Assembly: GCF_000455825.1 (NCBI RefSeq)
Contig: NZ_ATAO01000079.1
Span: forward strand, 1 to 35,266
Reading direction: 5' to 3'
Length of the DNA: 35,266 nt
Source of the DNA: Microbacterium maritypicum MF109
GTDB taxonomy: Bacteria; Actinomycetota; Actinomycetes; Actinomycetales; Microbacteriaceae
The position numbers and the translations under genes were made by a program. Positions 21,045 through 29,456 of this stretch are shown here, in pieces (within the stretch, counting starts at the first letter, position 1; every line of letters begins with the position of its first letter). The notes under the pieces are model-generated. The model was not told the DNA's origin. It saw only the letters and a program-made list of their open reading frames with translations, and did no database searches.

Positions 21045-21806
21045 ATGGATCTGAAGATCTGCACCGTCAAGGTCAAGGCGATCGGCGACGAAACCGTCGA
21101 CGGAACCTTCCAGGCATATGCGTCCGTGTTCGACAACGTCGACAGCTACGGCGACGTTGTCCGCAAGGGCGCGTTCGAGCGCACACTCGCCGAGTGGGCC
21201 GAGAAGGACGAGAAGCTGCCGCTGCTGTGGGGGCATGACTTCTACGACCCCTTCTCGAACATCGGGCACATCGAGGAAGCGAAAGAGGACGAGCACGGCC
21301 TCTGGGTCGAGGGTGTCCTCGACCTCGAGAACCCGAAGGCCGCGCAGGTGTACCGCCTCATCAAGGGCGGCCGCGTCGCGCAGATGTCGTTCGCCTTCGA
21401 CACCGAGTCCTCGCGACGAGGCACCGTCGATGGCGTCGATGTGAACGAGCTGCTCGACCTCACCCTCTACGAGGTGTCCGTCGTACCGCTCGGCGCGAAC
21501 GCCGAGACAGAGATCCTCGCGGTGAAACATGGGCTCAAGGCCGGCCGGGTGCTCTCCGCGAAGAACGAGACCGCGCTGCGCTCCGCACTGGAACAGATCC
21601 AGTCCGGAGTCACCGCGGTGAACACCGTGCTCGCCGCAGTCGGCGAGTCCGAAGACGACAGCAAGGCCAGCGGAAGCGAACCGGCCAAGACGAACGAGGA
21701 GCCCGCTGGGGTCAAGCCCGTCGAGGAGCCCACGCGCACGCCGCCCGCCCCGAAGCGTCTGCAACTCGACCTCGCAATCGGCGAGCTCGAAACCATCAAG
21801 TCCTGA
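21045..21806 (+). CDS. HK97-type prohead protease
   Basis: This 253-residue protein is a serine protease of the U35/HK97 prohead-protease family, which trims the capsid scaffold and then itself. The histidine of the active site is H64 in LLWGHDFYDP, and the catalytic serine is S115 in VAQMSFAFD. The conserved VSVVPLGANAETEI follows. From about 170 to 253 the tail is acidic and Pro-rich with coiled-coil character and may act as scaffold. It starts at ATG 21045 after a GGAGG Shine-Dalgarno and sits between portal and capsid genes, as is standard. Confidence 0.94.
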   Translation: MDLKICTVKVKAIGDETVDGTFQAYASVFDNVDSYGDVVRKGAFERTLAEWAEKDEKLPLLWGHDFYDPFSNIGHIEEAKEDEHGLWVEGVLDLENPKAAQVYRLIKGGRVAQMSFAFDTESSRRGTVDGVDVNELLDLTLYEVSVVPLGANAETEILAVKHGLKAGRVLSAKNETALRSALEQIQSGVTAVNTVLAAVGESEDDSKASGSEPAKTNEEPAGVKPVEEPTRTPPAPKRLQLDLAIGELETIKS

Positions 21807-21821
21807 AAGGGGATAACGCAC

Positions 21822-23126
21822 ATGAGTGCAGCAATCAAGGAGCGGATGGGCGCAGCGCTGAAGATCGCGCGCGACATCTCGGAGCTGGCGGAGCGCGAAG
21901 CTCGCGACCTCACCGCCGAAGAGAACGAGAAGGCCACTGCGGCGCTCCTCGACTACAAGGCGGCGAAGAAGGACTTCGAGCGCACACAGTCGACCGAGTC
22001 GCTGAAGTCGGCGCTCTCGGAGATCGGCGTCGACCTCGGCCTCGAGCCCGCCGGACAGAAGGCAACGCCTGACGCGTTCCGTCAGCCGTCGAAGCTGAAG
22101 AGCATCGGCCAGATGTTCGCCGAGTCTGCCGAGTACAAGTCGATGATGGGCCAGTTCGCGGACGGGCGCATCAACGAGAAGGCTCGCGTGCAGTCGGCGC
22201 CGATGGGCGTGAAGGCGCTCGTCACCGGCGCATCCGACACATCAGGCGGCGCGTTCGTCAACACGGACATCCAGAACATCCTCGAGATGCTCGGACGTCG
22301 CGAGCTGACGGTGCGCGATCTGATCTCAGTCCGTCAGACCGAGTCGGACACCGTGGAGTACGTGCGTCAGACCACGCAGCTCTCGAGCGCCGCGCCGGTG
22401 CCCGAGGCGACGTCGGCCGCTGCACCCACAGCGCCCGGCACGGCTGGCGCGCTCGTCCTGAACGCCGGCGGAGGGTACAAGCCCGAGGGCTCGATGGCCT
22501 TCGAGAAGGTCACCGCGACAGTCAAGACGATCGCCGAGTGGGTGCCGGCCACGAAGCGCGGCCTCGCCGACGCCTCGCAGCTGCGTGGCCTGATCGACGA
22601 CGAGCTCCGCGCCGACCTGGCGGAGGAGGAAGAGGACCAGATCCTCAACGGATCCGGCTCGGGTGAGAACCTGACCGGCATCCTGCAGACCTCCGGCATC
22701 CAGACCCAGGCGTGGACGGACGACCTCCTCACCACGATTCGCAAGGCGAAGACGAAGACCCGCACCGTGGGCCGCGTCGCCGCGAACGGCATCGTGCTGA
22801 ACCCGGAGGACGCCGAGCGGCTCGACCTGCTGCGCCCCATCGACGGGGACGGCCAGTTCTTCGGACCCGGCCCGTTCGCTGCGGCGGGTGTCCGCACGGT
22901 CTGGGGCCTGCCGATCGTCGAGTCCGAGGCCATCGCCGCCGGCACCGGACTCGTGGGCGACTACACCAAGGCGGTCCTCTGGGACCGTGAGCAGGCGTCC
23001 ATCACCGCCACCGACTCGCACGCGGACTTCTTCATCCGCAACCTCGTCGCCATCCTCGGCGAGGAGCGCGTCGCGTTCGGCGTCACCCGTCCGAAGGCGT
23101 TCGTCTCGGTCGACCTGACCGCGTAG
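21822..23126 (+). CDS. major capsid protein (HK97 fold)
   Basis: This 434-residue protein has the layout of HK97-type capsid precursors. An N-terminal charged coiled coil (about 1-60, the delta/scaffold domain) is followed by a linker and then the shell domain from about 125 (SDTSGGAFVNTDI onward), with the typical WVPATKRGLADASQLRGLI and AGVRTVWGLPIV segments. The protease upstream would remove the N-terminal part, and the cut site is not determined. The Shine-Dalgarno GAAAGGGGAT is very strong and recurs before the two other highly expressed genes, at 23143 and 25172. Confidence 0.95.
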   Translation: MSAAIKERMGAALKIARDISELAEREARDLTAEENEKATAALLDYKAAKKDFERTQSTESLKSALSEIGVDLGLEPAGQKATPDAFRQPSKLKSIGQMFAESAEYKSMMGQFADGRINEKARVQSAPMGVKALVTGASDTSGGAFVNTDIQNILEMLGRRELTVRDLISVRQTESDTVEYVRQTTQLSSAAPVPEATSAAAPTAPGTAGALVLNAGGGYKPEGSMAFEKVTATVKTIAEWVPATKRGLADASQLRGLIDDELRADLAEEEEDQILNGSGSGENLTGILQTSGIQTQAWTDDLLTTIRKAKTKTRTVGRVAANGIVLNPEDAERLDLLRPIDGDGQFFGPGPFAAAGVRTVWGLPIVESEAIAAGTGLVGDYTKAVLWDREQASITATDSHADFFIRNLVAILGEERVAFGVTRPKAFVSVDLTA

Positions 23127-23142
23127 TCGAAAGGGGATCACC

Positions 23143-23538
23143 GTGGCGAAATGCAAAGTCTGCGGCGCACCGCATCGCGCGTGTGGGCCTCAGACCACGG
23201 TGATCCCCATCGACTCGAACGTGACCCGATCCTCAGGAGGAGACATGGGACTGCAGGCATACGAAGTCGTCACCGAAGGACGACACCCGCACAAGACCAC
23301 GCTGATGCTGTCCGACGAGGACGCGAAGCGACTGGGCGTGTTCGACCAGAAGTCGAAGGCGACCGAGTCGAAGGGCGCACCCAAGAAGGCGGCGGCGAAG
23401 GCGAGCACTCCGCGCAAGGCGCGCACGCCGCGCAACAAGGTTGCGAAGCCCGCGGCTGACAAGGCCGCCGAGGTGGCACCCGTGACGCCGCCCGCTGGCG
23501 GCGTCGAGGACGCGTCCGACCCGGACGCAAGCGAGTAG
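23143..23538 (+). CDS. hypothetical protein after capsid
   Basis: This 131-residue protein starts at GTG 23143 with the same GAAAGGGGAT Shine-Dalgarno as the capsid gene. The first 20 residues have a CKVCGAPHRAC zinc knuckle. The middle holds a short beta domain (YEVVTEGRHPHKTTLMLSDE), and the last 60 residues are an Ala/Lys/Pro-rich disordered tail. The position after the capsid gene suggests a head or head-tail protein, or a head decoration-like factor, but no family is clear. Confidence 0.6.
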   Translation: MAKCKVCGAPHRACGPQTTVIPIDSNVTRSSGGDMGLQAYEVVTEGRHPHKTTLMLSDEDAKRLGVFDQKSKATESKGAPKKAAAKASTPRKARTPRNKVAKPAADKAAEVAPVTPPAGGVEDASDPDASE

Positions 23539-23553
23539 CAGGGGGTGGCGGGG

Positions 23554-24084
23554 ATGGCGCTTCAGACCGAGTCGTTCGCGACAGCGCAGGAAATGGCTGA
23601 CCGGTCGCAAGGCGCGATCCCCGTCAACCACCCCTTCCTCGAGAAAGAGCTCAAGGCCGCAACCGAGACCATCCGGAACGCGTGCGGCTGGCACATCGCG
23701 AAGGTTGAGACGCTCACCTTCGAGCGCGTCGGCCCGTACGCCGAACACGTCTGGCTGCCCGCGATGGCGATCGCATCCGTGACCGCCGCGACGATCGATG
23801 GCACCGTGCTCGTCGCGGACTCGATCGAGTTCGACAAGATGACCGGCTGGACGAACCTCTGCGGTCGTCGCCGGTCCGTGACCTTCACCGCCGGTTTCGC
23901 CGATGTTCCGGCGGATCTCGTGACGCTGACGCTCGAACTCGCCGCCGGCGCACTCGGCTCGCCGACGGGCATCACGCGGGAGCAGGCAGGCGGCGTCTCC
24001 GTCACCTACGCCCGCAGCTCCGGCGCACTTCAGGCCTCCGACCACGACCGGCTTGCCGCCTACAAGATCGGGTGGCTGCCGTGA
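23554..24084 (+). CDS. head-tail connector (adaptor) protein
   Basis: This 176-residue protein matches the gp6-like head-tail adaptor pattern. A helical N-terminus (QEMADRSQGAIPVNHPFLEKEL) precedes the RNACGWHIAK turn and a long beta segment (TVTATIDG-like stretch, VLVADSIEFDKMTGW), with a final helical arm. Adaptors join the portal to the stopper. ATG 23554 was chosen, and GTG 23545 is possible. Its stop overlaps the next GTG by GTGA, and the four genes 23554-25107 form the usual connector set. Confidence 0.75.
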   Translation: MALQTESFATAQEMADRSQGAIPVNHPFLEKELKAATETIRNACGWHIAKVETLTFERVGPYAEHVWLPAMAIASVTAATIDGTVLVADSIEFDKMTGWTNLCGRRRSVTFTAGFADVPADLVTLTLELAAGALGSPTGITREQAGGVSVTYARSSGALQASDHDRLAAYKIGWLP

Positions 24085-24422
24085 TCGGCGGGATCGTCGC
24101 CCGGCATGCCATCGTGCGCGAACGACCGCAGATGGTCGACAACGGCCGCGGCGGCGTCGAGGCAGATTTCACCGATGCAACACCCGTCGACCTGCCTGGA
24201 TGGGCGCTCGACGCTGGCAACACGGTCGCCGATCTGCAGAACCGTGACGGAGCCGCGAGCCGGTGGACCGCTCGCGGTCCGTTCGACGCCGACGTCGAAC
24301 GCCACGACCGCATCACCGTGTTCGGTGAGCGGTGCAAGATCGACGGCGCCGTGGTGCGACAACCCGGTCCGTCGCCGTGTACCTCCCACACGATCTTGTC
24401 GCTCGTCGCTTGGGAGGGCTGA
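24081..24422 (+). CDS. head-tail stopper-like protein
   Basis: This 113-residue protein begins at GTG 24081 in a GTGA overlap. It is beta-rich (VARHAIVRERPQMVD, WTARGPFDADVERHDRITVFG), which fits the small stopper/head-closure proteins found second in the connector series. The family identity is by position and fold impression only. The end shares a base with the next start (TGATG). Confidence 0.65.
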   Translation: MIGGIVARHAIVRERPQMVDNGRGGVEADFTDATPVDLPGWALDAGNTVADLQNRDGAASRWTARGPFDADVERHDRITVFGERCKIDGAVVRQPGPSPCTSHTILSLVAWEG

Positions 24423-24673
24423 TGGCCGTCAAGGGCATGCGCATCAAGGTCAACCGCGACGCGATCCGGAAACTCCTCGCCTCCCAGGAGGTCGCCGACA
24501 ACCTCACCCCTCGCGGTGAGCGCATCGCGGCCGCCGCCGGCGATGGCTTCGAGGTGACGACATCGAAGAACCGTGACCGCGTGGTCGTGTTCGTGACCGC
24601 GACCACGACGGACGCGAAGCTCGCGGAAGCTGAGGATCGCGCGCTGACACGCGTCATCGACGCCGGGAGGTGA
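24422..24673 (+). CDS. small tail-completion-like protein
   Basis: This 83-residue protein lies third in the connector set, where HK97 gp10-like minor tail proteins usually occur. It is short for that family. The sequence has a helix-rich N-terminus (NRDAIRKLLASQEVADNLTPRG) and a C-terminal strand VVVFVTATTTD followed by an acidic helix. It may be a shortened gp10. The start is ATG 24422 at a TGATG junction. Confidence 0.6.
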   Translation: MAVKGMRIKVNRDAIRKLLASQEVADNLTPRGERIAAAAGDGFEVTTSKNRDRVVVFVTATTTDAKLAEAEDRALTRVIDAGR

Positions 24674-24675
24674 CC

Positions 24676-25107
24676 GTGGAACTTCTGCTCCCCGAGGACA
24701 TCGAGGTGCGTGCGCTCGCGGAGCTCTCCACCAGGCTTCCGATCCATGGCTTCCCCGCGGTCACGACCGCGAACCGGCGGCTCGGAACGAAGATCCCCAC
24801 CACGAACCCCAAACCGGACGTCTTCGGCCGGCTCATCGCTACAGGCGGGACGACACGTGACCTCGTCACGGACTCGCCGACGCTCAGCCTCGAAGGCTAC
24901 TCAGTGAAGGAGCAGGAGGCGCGTGACCTGTGCGCGCTCATGCTGGCGATCGTCGAGGCTGCCGCACGGGCAGGGTCGCTCGGCGGCGCGACCGTCTACC
25001 GATCCCGGACGGCGTCTCTTCCGCAGAGCTTGCCGAACCCGCTGGTGCCCGATCACTTTCGGTTCACCGCTCTGATCTCCGTCGACCTGCGCAGGGTCAC
25101 GGCCTGA
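24676..25107 (+). CDS. tail terminator-like protein
   Basis: This 143-residue protein occupies the tail-terminator position directly before the major tail protein. It is alpha/beta with an N-terminal helix (LLLPEDIEVRALAELSTRL), a beta core (TNPKPDVFGRLIATGGT) and a terminal helix and strand (HFRFTALISVDLRRVTA), like terminators that cap the finished tail tube. GTG 24676 has a GGGAGG Shine-Dalgarno five bases upstream, and GTG 24670 in a GTGA overlap is the alternative. Confidence 0.68.
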   Translation: MELLLPEDIEVRALAELSTRLPIHGFPAVTTANRRLGTKIPTTNPKPDVFGRLIATGGTTRDLVTDSPTLSLEGYSVKEQEARDLCALMLAIVEAAARAGSLGGATVYRSRTASLPQSLPNPLVPDHFRFTALISVDLRRVTA

Positions 25108-25124
25108 GTTCCCACTCGCGCACC

Positions 25125-25138
25125 GCTCCGACCGGAGC
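25125..25138 (+). other. small hairpin before major tail gene
   Basis: GCTCC at 25125-25129 pairs with GGAGC at 25134-25138 around a four-base loop. It lies in the short non-coding leader before the tail-tube gene. It could be a weak mRNA-processing or stabilising structure, or chance. Confidence 0.3.
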
Positions 25139-25171
25139 AGTGCTCATCCATGCCTGAAAGGGGCAACTGCG

Positions 25172-25753
25172 ATGTCAGTGAACAGCAAGAAGGTGTTCGT
25201 CGGTGCGCCCGATCAGGCGACGACCGGCGCGATCCTCACCGGTCCGGAAACGGACGTCATCCCCGAGACGATCGACGACTTCGTCTTCACCGGCCTGAAG
25301 GACTCCGGCTATGTCGGTGAGGACGGCGTGACCATCACGCCGACCGAGTCGACCGAGTCGATCAAGGACTGGTCGCTGAAGACGATCCGCAAGATCCTCA
25401 CCGAGTTCGACGCGACGCTCGCATGGGCGCACCTCGAGCTGTCTGAGGAAGCGCTCAAGAACTACATGGGCGACGACAACGTCGAGGTCACCGCGGCGAC
25501 CGCGTCGAAGGGCACACTCACCCGTGCGGCCATCGCCGGCGAGGCGCGCCCGATCAAGGCCTGGTACATCAAGGTCAAGGACGGCGACCGCCGTGCACTG
25601 ATCTTCGTGCCCCACGGGCAGGTCACCGAGCGCGGCGAGATCTCGCTGCTCGCCTCCGCCGCGATCACCCTCCCGGTGACGCTCACGACGTACCCGGACG
25701 CTGCCGGAAAGAACGTCTACATCTTCCTGGACGACGGCGTCGTCTCGGCCTGA
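25172..25753 (+). CDS. major tail (tube) protein
   Basis: This 193-residue protein has the long beta-rich architecture of siphovirus tail-tube proteins, with conserved acidic loops (DSGYVGEDGVTITPTESTES) and TL-type strands at the end. It is preceded by a GAAAGGGG Shine-Dalgarno like that of the capsid gene, fitting very high expression. It sits between the connector set and the tail-chaperone gene, the standard order. The role is to form the tail tube around the tape-measure protein. Confidence 0.85.
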   Translation: MSVNSKKVFVGAPDQATTGAILTGPETDVIPETIDDFVFTGLKDSGYVGEDGVTITPTESTESIKDWSLKTIRKILTEFDATLAWAHLELSEEALKNYMGDDNVEVTAATASKGTLTRAAIAGEARPIKAWYIKVKDGDRRALIFVPHGQVTERGEISLLASAAITLPVTLTTYPDAAGKNVYIFLDDGVVSA

Positions 25754-25764
25754 TCTGTCAGACC

Positions 25765-25801
25765 GTCGCGGCCGGGCGCCGGGAACCCGTCCGGTCGCGA
25801 C
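25765..25801 (+). other. hairpin between tail tube and chaperone
   Basis: GTCGCGGCCGG at 25765-25775 pairs with CCGGTCGCGAC at 25791-25801, with one mismatch in eleven, around a 15-base loop. No T-run follows, so partial termination, attenuation or RNA-processing is more likely than full termination. It could explain lower expression of the chaperone relative to the tail-tube gene. Confidence 0.4.
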
Positions 25802-25836
25802 GCACCATTCCATCGGTTCCCAGGAAGCAGGTTCCC

Positions 25837-26100
25837 ATGTTGGAGAAGTTCCACTACGTCGTCGGCGACACCGAGATCGTCCTTCCGAAGTTCGAGGACA
25901 TCGAAGTCGGCGTCATCCGCAAGATCCGCCGACTGTCGCAGATCGACCAGATCTTCACTCTCATCGAGCACTACCTCGACGAGGGGCAGCTCGTCGCCTT
26001 CGACACCCTGAAGCGCTCCGAGCTGGAGGACTTCTCGAACGCGTGGCGCACGGGATCGAGCGTGACGCTGGGGGAATCCTCGGCCTCCTCGAACTCGTAG
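25837..26100 (+). CDS. tail assembly chaperone, short product (G)
   Basis: This 87-residue protein is the upstream half of the tail assembly chaperone pair seen in nearly all long-tailed phages. It is made by normal reading from ATG 25837 to 26100. The sequence is helical and acidic (KFEDIEVGVIRKIRRLSQIDQI, LKRSELEDFSNAW). It gives the G-type protein, and a fraction of ribosomes shifts frame near its end to make the longer GT form. It is thought to hold the tape-measure protein in a form ready for tail-tube assembly. Confidence 0.88.
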   Translation: MLEKFHYVVGDTEIVLPKFEDIEVGVIRKIRRLSQIDQIFTLIEHYLDEGQLVAFDTLKRSELEDFSNAWRTGSSVTLGESSASSNS

Positions 26101-26462
26101 AAGAGCACCAGGAGGCCATCGAGTTCGAGCTGATCGCCGCCGGCCTCCGGTGGCGCGACATCGGCTCCGATGCCTTCACGTGGCGCGACCTGTTCGTGCT
26201 CGTGCGGCGGTGGCAGAAGCTCCCGGGTAACGCCCTGGGGGCCGCCGTCCACGGGCACGAAGTCCCGTCGTGGATCGAGCAGGTGCTTGCCGTGCTCGTC
26301 GACCAGGTGCAGGCGACGAACTTCCTGCTGCGTCGCGGCAAGGGCGCTCGCCCGAAGCGTCTCGCGCGGTGGTGGGAGAAGCGCAAACAGCAGAAGTTCG
26401 GGCGCGACCCGATCCCGATCTCCCAGTTCGACGACTGGTGGGAGTCCGCCGGAAAGCGCTGA
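25837..26462 (+). CDS. tail assembly chaperone, frameshifted product (GT)
   Basis: A programmed -1 shift at the G-run 26070-26074 joins the first 79 residues (ending CTG GGG) to the -1 frame (GGA ATC CTC), which continues to 26462. This gives about 208 residues. The downstream part carries the segments EEHQEAIEFELIAAGLRW and VRRWQKLPGNALGAAV and the conserved aromatic end FDDWWESAGKR, typical of the T domain. The -1 frame has no good start of its own, and the in-frame ATG 26043 lies inside the upstream gene without a Shine-Dalgarno, so translation by frameshift is the natural reading. Confidence 0.78.
26070..26076 (+). promoter_or_regulatory. -1 frameshift slippery run
   Basis: The heptamer GGGGGAA is read as CTG GGG GAA in the zero frame. 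A -1 slip lets the GGG tRNA re-pair with GGG, and the following codon becomes GGA. The position fits the classic shift in tail-chaperone genes. The exact heptamer rules for this phage are not established here. Confidence 0.6.
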
Positions 26463-26478
26463 CCCGAGGAGGTTCACC

Positions 26479-28623
26479 ATGGGCTCTGCTGAGGGGGTCG
26501 AACTCGCTACCGTCTGGCTCCGCATGGTGCCCACCATGGAGGGCGCTACCGAGAACGTCACGAAGGCGCTACTGCCTGGCGAGAACGCAGCGGGGGAGTC
26601 CGGGAAGCGTGCGGGCTCCGAGTGGGCCGCAAAGGCGAAGGGCGCGATCGGTGTCGCCGCAGTGGGCGCCGCGATCGTCGGTACCTTCAAGGGTCTCTAC
26701 GAGGTCGGTTCCATCTTCGACGATGTGACCGACACCATCCGTGTCGGCACCGGCGCGCAGGGCGAAGCGCTCGACGGTCTCGTCCAGGTGGCGAAGAACG
26801 TCGGCGCAAACGTGCCCGCCTCGTTCGACAAGATCGGGTCGACCGTCGCCGACCTGAACACCCGTCTCGGCCTGAGTGGCGAGACTCTCACCACCGTCTC
26901 GGCGCAGTACCTCGAGGCTGGTCGCATCCTCGGTGAAGACGTCGACATCAACGCGACGTCGGCGGCGTTCAACGCGTTCAAGATCGAGGGCGAGGGTGTC
27001 TCGTCCGCGATGGACACCCTGTTCCAGGTGTCGCAGGCGACAGGCGTCGGCATCAACCAGCTCGCGTCCGGCGCGCAGTCCGCGGCGCCCGCGCTGCAGA
27101 ACCTCGGCTTCTCGTTCGAAGACTCGGTCTCCTTGCTCGGTTCGCTCGACAAGGCGGGCCTGAACTCGCAGCAGGTAATGGCGTCCCTGTCGAAGGGTCT
27201 CGTCACGCTGGCGAAGGACGGCGAGGAACCGCAGGCCGCGTTCCAGCGCGTCACCGGCGAGATGCAGTCGTTCGTCGACAAGGGGGAGACGGCCGCAGCG
27301 CTCGATCTCGCATCGCAGATCTTCGGCACGCGCGGCGCCGCACAGTTCGTCGGCGCGCTGCAGTCCGGCGTCGTGAACCTCGACGACCTGCAGGCATCGG
27401 TCGGTGCGACCGGCGACACCATCCTCGGTGTCGCCGACGAGACCGCCGACTTCTCTGAGCAGTGGATGGTCTTCAAGAACCGGGCGCTCACGGCGCTCGA
27501 ACCGGTCGGTACGGCGATCTTCAACGGGCTCGGGTCCGCGATGAAGTTCGTCAACGGTCTGTTCGATGACGTGCCCGATCTCGGGGCTGTGTTTGGCCCG
27601 ATCATCGCCACCTTCGGCGAGGTCGCGTCGGTCATCTGGGAGGCACTCGCGCCGGCTTTCGCGCAGATCTGGCAGGCGATCAGTCCGCTCCTACCTGTGC
27701 TGCTGGACTTGTGGATGTCGGTCTCTCCGGTGATGTTGATCTTCAAGGCGCTCGAGCCGGTATTGCCGATGCTCGCATCACTGTTCGGTCAGCTCGCGTC
27801 TGTCATCGGGCAGGCTCTCGGAGCCGCGCTCCCGCCGATCGTGTCCCTGATGACCACCCTCGGGGGGATCCTCGGCACATTGTTCGAGGCGCTCATCCCC
27901 GTGGTGACGACACTCGTATCGGCTCTGTTCCCGATCATCGAGGCGCTCATCCCCGTGGTCGTCGCACTACTCGCCGCGTTCGCTCCGCTCATCGGTGCAC
28001 TAGTGGAGGCGCTCGCACCGATCCTGACCTCGGTCGCCGAGATCGTCGGCATGATCCTCGTCCCAGTGTTCAACCTGATCGCAACGGTCATCACGGCCCT
28101 TGCGGGCGTCATCACCTGGCTCGTGAACACGATCATCGTCCCGCTGTTCAACGGGTTTGTGATCCCGGTCGTGAAGGAAGTCGGCCGGATCTTTACCGAT
28201 GTCTTCAGCGGCCTCGGGAGCTTCTTCGAGGGCATCTGGGCCGGTATCCGGAACACATTCAAGGGGTTCATCAACTTCATCATCGACGGGATCAACGGGT
28301 TCATCGGCGGTCTCAACGAGGTCGGGAACTTCGTCTCCGACGTGACCGGAGGAACGATTGACTTCTCGATCGGGAAGATCCCTCGTCTCGCCGACGGAGC
28401 GACGATCCTCCCGCGCTCGGGTGGCACACTCGCGGTGCTCGCCGAAGCCGGCCGACCGGAATCCGTGGTCGACACGGGGCTGATGAATCAGGCGCTCGAA
28501 GAGGGTATCTCCGGCAACCAGCCGGCAGGGGTCACGCAGCACATCACGCTCAAGACCAACGATCCGCGTCTCGCGATCCGGCAGCTGGGGCGTGAAGCGC
28601 AGAGGGGGCTTGCGGCATCATGA
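26479..28623 (+). CDS. tape measure protein
   Basis: This 714-residue tape measure protein sets tail length and is held inside the tube. An N-terminal basic/Ala segment and a core domain (SSAMDTLFQVSQATGVG, LGFSFEDSVSLLGSLDKAG, IFGTRGAAQFVGAL) match the TP901-type tape-measure domain at about 80-330. Then come about 230 residues of long hydrophobic helices (repeats of ALIPVV-type segments), which may insert in the host membrane, and the C-terminal GGTLAVLAEAGRPESVVD motif. At roughly 0.15 nm per residue the tail would be near 105 nm. ATG 26479 follows a GGAGG Shine-Dalgarno. Confidence 0.95.
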   Translation: MGSAEGVELATVWLRMVPTMEGATENVTKALLPGENAAGESGKRAGSEWAAKAKGAIGVAAVGAAIVGTFKGLYEVGSIFDDVTDTIRVGTGAQGEALDGLVQVAKNVGANVPASFDKIGSTVADLNTRLGLSGETLTTVSAQYLEAGRILGEDVDINATSAAFNAFKIEGEGVSSAMDTLFQVSQATGVGINQLASGAQSAAPALQNLGFSFEDSVSLLGSLDKAGLNSQQVMASLSKGLVTLAKDGEEPQAAFQRVTGEMQSFVDKGETAAALDLASQIFGTRGAAQFVGALQSGVVNLDDLQASVGATGDTILGVADETADFSEQWMVFKNRALTALEPVGTAIFNGLGSAMKFVNGLFDDVPDLGAVFGPIIATFGEVASVIWEALAPAFAQIWQAISPLLPVLLDLWMSVSPVMLIFKALEPVLPMLASLFGQLASVIGQALGAALPPIVSLMTTLGGILGTLFEALIPVVTTLVSALFPIIEALIPVVVALLAAFAPLIGALVEALAPILTSVAEIVGMILVPVFNLIATVITALAGVITWLVNTIIVPLFNGFVIPVVKEVGRIFTDVFSGLGSFFEGIWAGIRNTFKGFINFIIDGINGFIGGLNEVGNFVSDVTGGTIDFSIGKIPRLADGATILPRSGGTLAVLAEAGRPESVVDTGLMNQALEEGISGNQPAGVTQHITLKTNDPRLAIRQLGREAQRGLAAS

Positions 28624-29456
28624 CGACCATTCAGCTCGGGCCGATCACGTTCGCCGAGACGGGCGCGGCGGGGTGGGTGTTCTCCGACCTGATCGACTGG
28701 TTCGGCCAGACCGACAACAAGGAGGAAGAGGAGGAGCGCCCGCAGGGGCACGGCGCATTCGAGTCGTCGAAGGCGCTGCGCACCTCCCGGGCGATCAGCT
28801 TCAACGCGGCCTTCCTGGGTGGATCTGCGGCGGAGGTAGAAGAGGCGTACGACACTCTCGCTGCGGTCGGCGCTGAGGGTCCGGTCGAGGCAATCGTCAC
28901 AACGTCGGCGGCACGGTCCGCCCGCCGCGTGAAGGTGCAGGTCTCGAGCGCATCGGATCACCATGGCCGGTCGACGGGGAAGGCCGCGATCGACATGATC
29001 GCTGCCGACCCTCGTCGGTATCAGGTTGCCGCCGATGTCCCGTGGGTCTTCACGGAGCCTCCGTCGGCCGGACTGGGGCTCGTGTGGCCGGCGGTATGGC
29101 CGCTCATCTGGCCCGCCGGTGGTGTGTCCGGTCGCATCACGCTTACGAATTCGGGGAAGGCGCCATCGGCCCCGATGTTTCGGCTACTCGGCGGATTCAC
29201 TTCGGCTCTCATCACGACCGTGGAGACGGGCGCGCGCATCGGCCTCGACCGTCTGGTCCCGGATGGGTCCTACGTCGATATCGACACCTCGCTGCACCGC
29301 GCGACGATCGACGGCCAGTCGGACGTGTCTCGGTGGCTGCGCTGGCGCGAGTGGGCGCTCATCCCGCCCGGGGAGTCCCGGTCGTATCAGTTCGACGTCA
29401 CGGCCCCGGAGGGGGCTCCAAAGCTCGGAGGGCGGGTGCTTTCAGCATGGTGGTGA
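28620..29456 (+). CDS. distal tail protein
   Basis: This 278-residue protein starts in an ATGA overlap with the tape-measure stop. It has the distal tail (Dit) layout: an N-terminal beta domain with the SRAISFNAAFLGGS and DPRRYQ segments, and a galectin-like C-terminal domain (LTNSGKAPSAPMFRLLGG, VDIDTSLHRATIDG, LIPPGESRSYQF). Dit forms the hub at the tip of the tail that anchors the fibre proteins. Its location right after the tape measure is canonical. Confidence 0.8.
   Translation: MTTIQLGPITFAETGAAGWVFSDLIDWFGQTDNKEEEEERPQGHGAFESSKALRTSRAISFNAAFLGGSAAEVEEAYDTLAAVGAEGPVEAIVTTSAARSARRVKVQVSSASDHHGRSTGKAAIDMIAADPRRYQVAADVPWVFTEPPSAGLGLVWPAVWPLIWPAGGVSGRITLTNSGKAPSAPMFRLLGGFTSALITTVETGARIGLDRLVPDGSYVDIDTSLHRATIDGQSDVSRWLRWREWALIPPGESRSYQFDVTAPEGAPKLGGRVLSAWW

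Noticed and set aside
20436..21821. 461-residue minus-strand frame opposite portal and protease
   Set aside because: Antisense shadow of clear structural genes.
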